Below are positions 4,578-5,429 of a stretch of DNA of 5,429 nucleotides, in pieces. Numbering within the stretch: position 1 is the first letter of the stretch; each line of letters opens with the position of its first letter. This stretch comes from UBA4615 sp044342535 (GTDB lineage: Bacteria > Pseudomonadota > Gammaproteobacteria > Burkholderiales > Burkholderiaceae_E), in NCBI GenBank assembly GCA_044342535.1, contig JBIIPQ010000303.1, forward strand, positions 1 through 5,429, read 5' to 3'. The notes below the pieces were generated by a model that saw only the letters and a program-made list of their open reading frames with translations, did no database searches and had not been told where the DNA came from. The position numbers and the translations under genes are program-made.

Positions 4578-5420
4578 ATGCCCGCCCCGATCGCACCGTC
4601 CCGTCCCGCCGTCCCCGCAGCCCTGCGGCCCGAGGCCGAGCGCCATTGGCGCGCCGGCGTCGAGCACGCGCGCGCCGGCCGGTGGAAGGAGGCCGAGAAG
4701 GCACACGCCCGCGCGGTCCGCGTCGCCCCGGGCGAGCCGGTCTACTGGGTCAACCTCGCTCAGGCACGCCGCAAGCTCGGCGACCTCGCCGGCGTGATCG
4801 AGGCGGCCGACGGCGCGCTCGCCGCCGATCCGCAGTTCGTGCTGGCCCGCCAGATGCGGGTCGCGGCGCGCATGGAGCGGCACCGCTACGAGGAACTGCT
4901 CGAGGACGCCGAGCTCGTCGCCAGGCGCCCGGGTGCGGGCTACGAATCCTGGCTCGACTACGGCGTCGCGCTCGAGCGCAGCAACCGCCACGTCGCCTCG
5001 ATCGGTGCGCTGATGTCCGCGCTGTCGTGCAAGCCCGACGGCTTCGATGCCTACATCACGCTGTGCAACGCCTTCGACCGGCTGCGGCTGCACGCCGAGG
5101 CCGTCGAGTCGCTGCGCACGGCGGTCGCGCTCAAGCCGGGCTGGGCGGCGGGCCTGGTCGGCATCGTCCACCACGCGCTGCACAGCTGCGACTGGCGCCG
5201 CCTCGACGAGGACATGGGGGTGCTGGCCGCCCGTCTCGCAGAGCCCGAGCCGCTCGACATCAGCCCGTTCATGTTCCTCTCCGTCGGGACCGACGCCGCC
5301 ACGCAGCGCCGCGTCTTCACCGAGCACGCGCGCCTGCGCTATGGAGCGGTCGCACCGCTGCCCGCGCCCGCGCCGCGGGCGGGGGCGCCCCCCCGCCGCC
5401 GGCCGGGGGGGGTCCAGTAG
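4578..5420 (+). CDS. TPR protein, N-terminal part of a probable SPINDLY-family O-GlcNAc transferase (partial)
   Basis: 280 residues are visible; the gene very likely continues past the window. The ATG at 4578 is the first possible start because an in-frame TAA lies 27 nt upstream with no other usual start codon between. Residues about 20-189 are tandem TPR-like helix pairs: 20-53 (HWRAGVEHARAGRWKEAEKA...), 54-87 (YWVNLAQARRKLGDL...), 88-121 (degenerate), 122-155 and 156-189 (ending AVALKPGW). Then comes HHALHSCDWRRLDEDM (198-213) and LDISPFMFLSVGTDAATQRRVF (226-247). This CDW motif followed by a 'PF-F-L---D-A-QR' segment is the usual passage from TPRs to the GT41-type catalytic region in bacterial SPINDLY-like O-linked GlcNAc transferases. 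The catalytic domain itself is absent from the window, so activity cannot be judged. Such enzymes modify Ser/Thr of proteins, in some bacteria flagellin. The terminal TAG (5418-5420) follows homopolymer runs and is probably an artefact. Confidence 0.8.
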   Translation: MPAPIAPSRPAVPAALRPEAERHWRAGVEHARAGRWKEAEKAHARAVRVAPGEPVYWVNLAQARRKLGDLAGVIEAADGALAADPQFVLARQMRVAARMERHRYEELLEDAELVARRPGAGYESWLDYGVALERSNRHVASIGALMSALSCKPDGFDAYITLCNAFDRLRLHAEAVESLRTAVALKPGWAAGLVGIVHHALHSCDWRRLDEDMGVLAARLAEPEPLDISPFMFLSVGTDAATQRRVFTEHARLRYGAVAPLPAPAPRAGAPPRRRPGGVQ

Positions 5421-5429
5421 GGAGACAGA
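5381..5429. other. Suspect low-quality sequence at the right edge
   Basis: The last 50 bases contain runs of 5 G (5381-5385), 7 C (5388-5394) and 8 G (5405-5412) unlike the rest of the window, just where the TPR protein loses its family resemblance and stops. This pattern fits miscalled homopolymers at a contig or read end. Confidence 0.55.

Noticed and set aside
4536..5327. 263-codon minus-strand open frame opposite the TPR gene
   Set aside because: Shadow of the TPR gene with no motifs; the plus strand holds the TPR series and the CDW motif.

Overview
The window is 5.4 kb of very GC-rich, densely coding bacterial DNA with strong G/C preference at third codon positions. The gene families (DUF3300 + DUF2950 pair, DUF883/holin-like cassette, YcgR-type PilZ protein, TPR protein of the SPINDLY O-GlcNAc-transferase type) together suggest a betaproteobacterium, probably Burkholderiales or a relative. 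That placement is inferred from families and composition; there is no rRNA or marker gene to prove it.

Layout. (1) Positions 47-2444, plus strand: a two-gene unit for two exported proteins of unknown function, a DUF3300 protein with a repeat-rich C-terminal tail and a DUF2950 protein, 22 bp apart and each with a Shine-Dalgarno sequence. (2) Positions 2449-3532, minus strand: a compact three-gene operon, read from right to left, encoding a DUF883 (YqjD/ElaB-like) tail-anchored protein, a DUF1469/phage-holin-superfamily membrane protein, and a small basic protein that resembles YqjK in position and architecture. It has a perfect TATAAT -10 box and a good Shine-Dalgarno sequence upstream. It converges on the DUF2950 gene with only 4 bp between stop codons. 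(3) Positions 3652-4362, minus strand: a YcgR-like c-di-GMP effector with PilZN and PilZ domains. (4) A 215-bp divergent intergenic region. (5) From 4578 to the right edge, plus strand: the TPR-containing N-terminal part of a probable SPINDLY-family O-linked GlcNAc transferase. It is cut off by the end of the window, where homopolymer runs suggest poor sequence and a probably artificial stop codon.

Functionally, the left half encodes exported proteins that probably act in the cell envelope. The middle cassette matches the E. coli yqjD-yqjE-yqjK arrangement, in which YqjD is a membrane-anchored, stationary-phase ribosome-associated protein. The right half pairs a second-messenger motility effector with a putative protein glycosyltransferase, so a link to flagellar function is possible but unproven. 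I see no mobile element, CRISPR array, tRNA or rRNA. No clearly new defence or biosynthetic system is visible. The least understood parts are the DUF3300/DUF2950 pair with its expandable pentapeptide tail and the third gene of the DUF883 operon.
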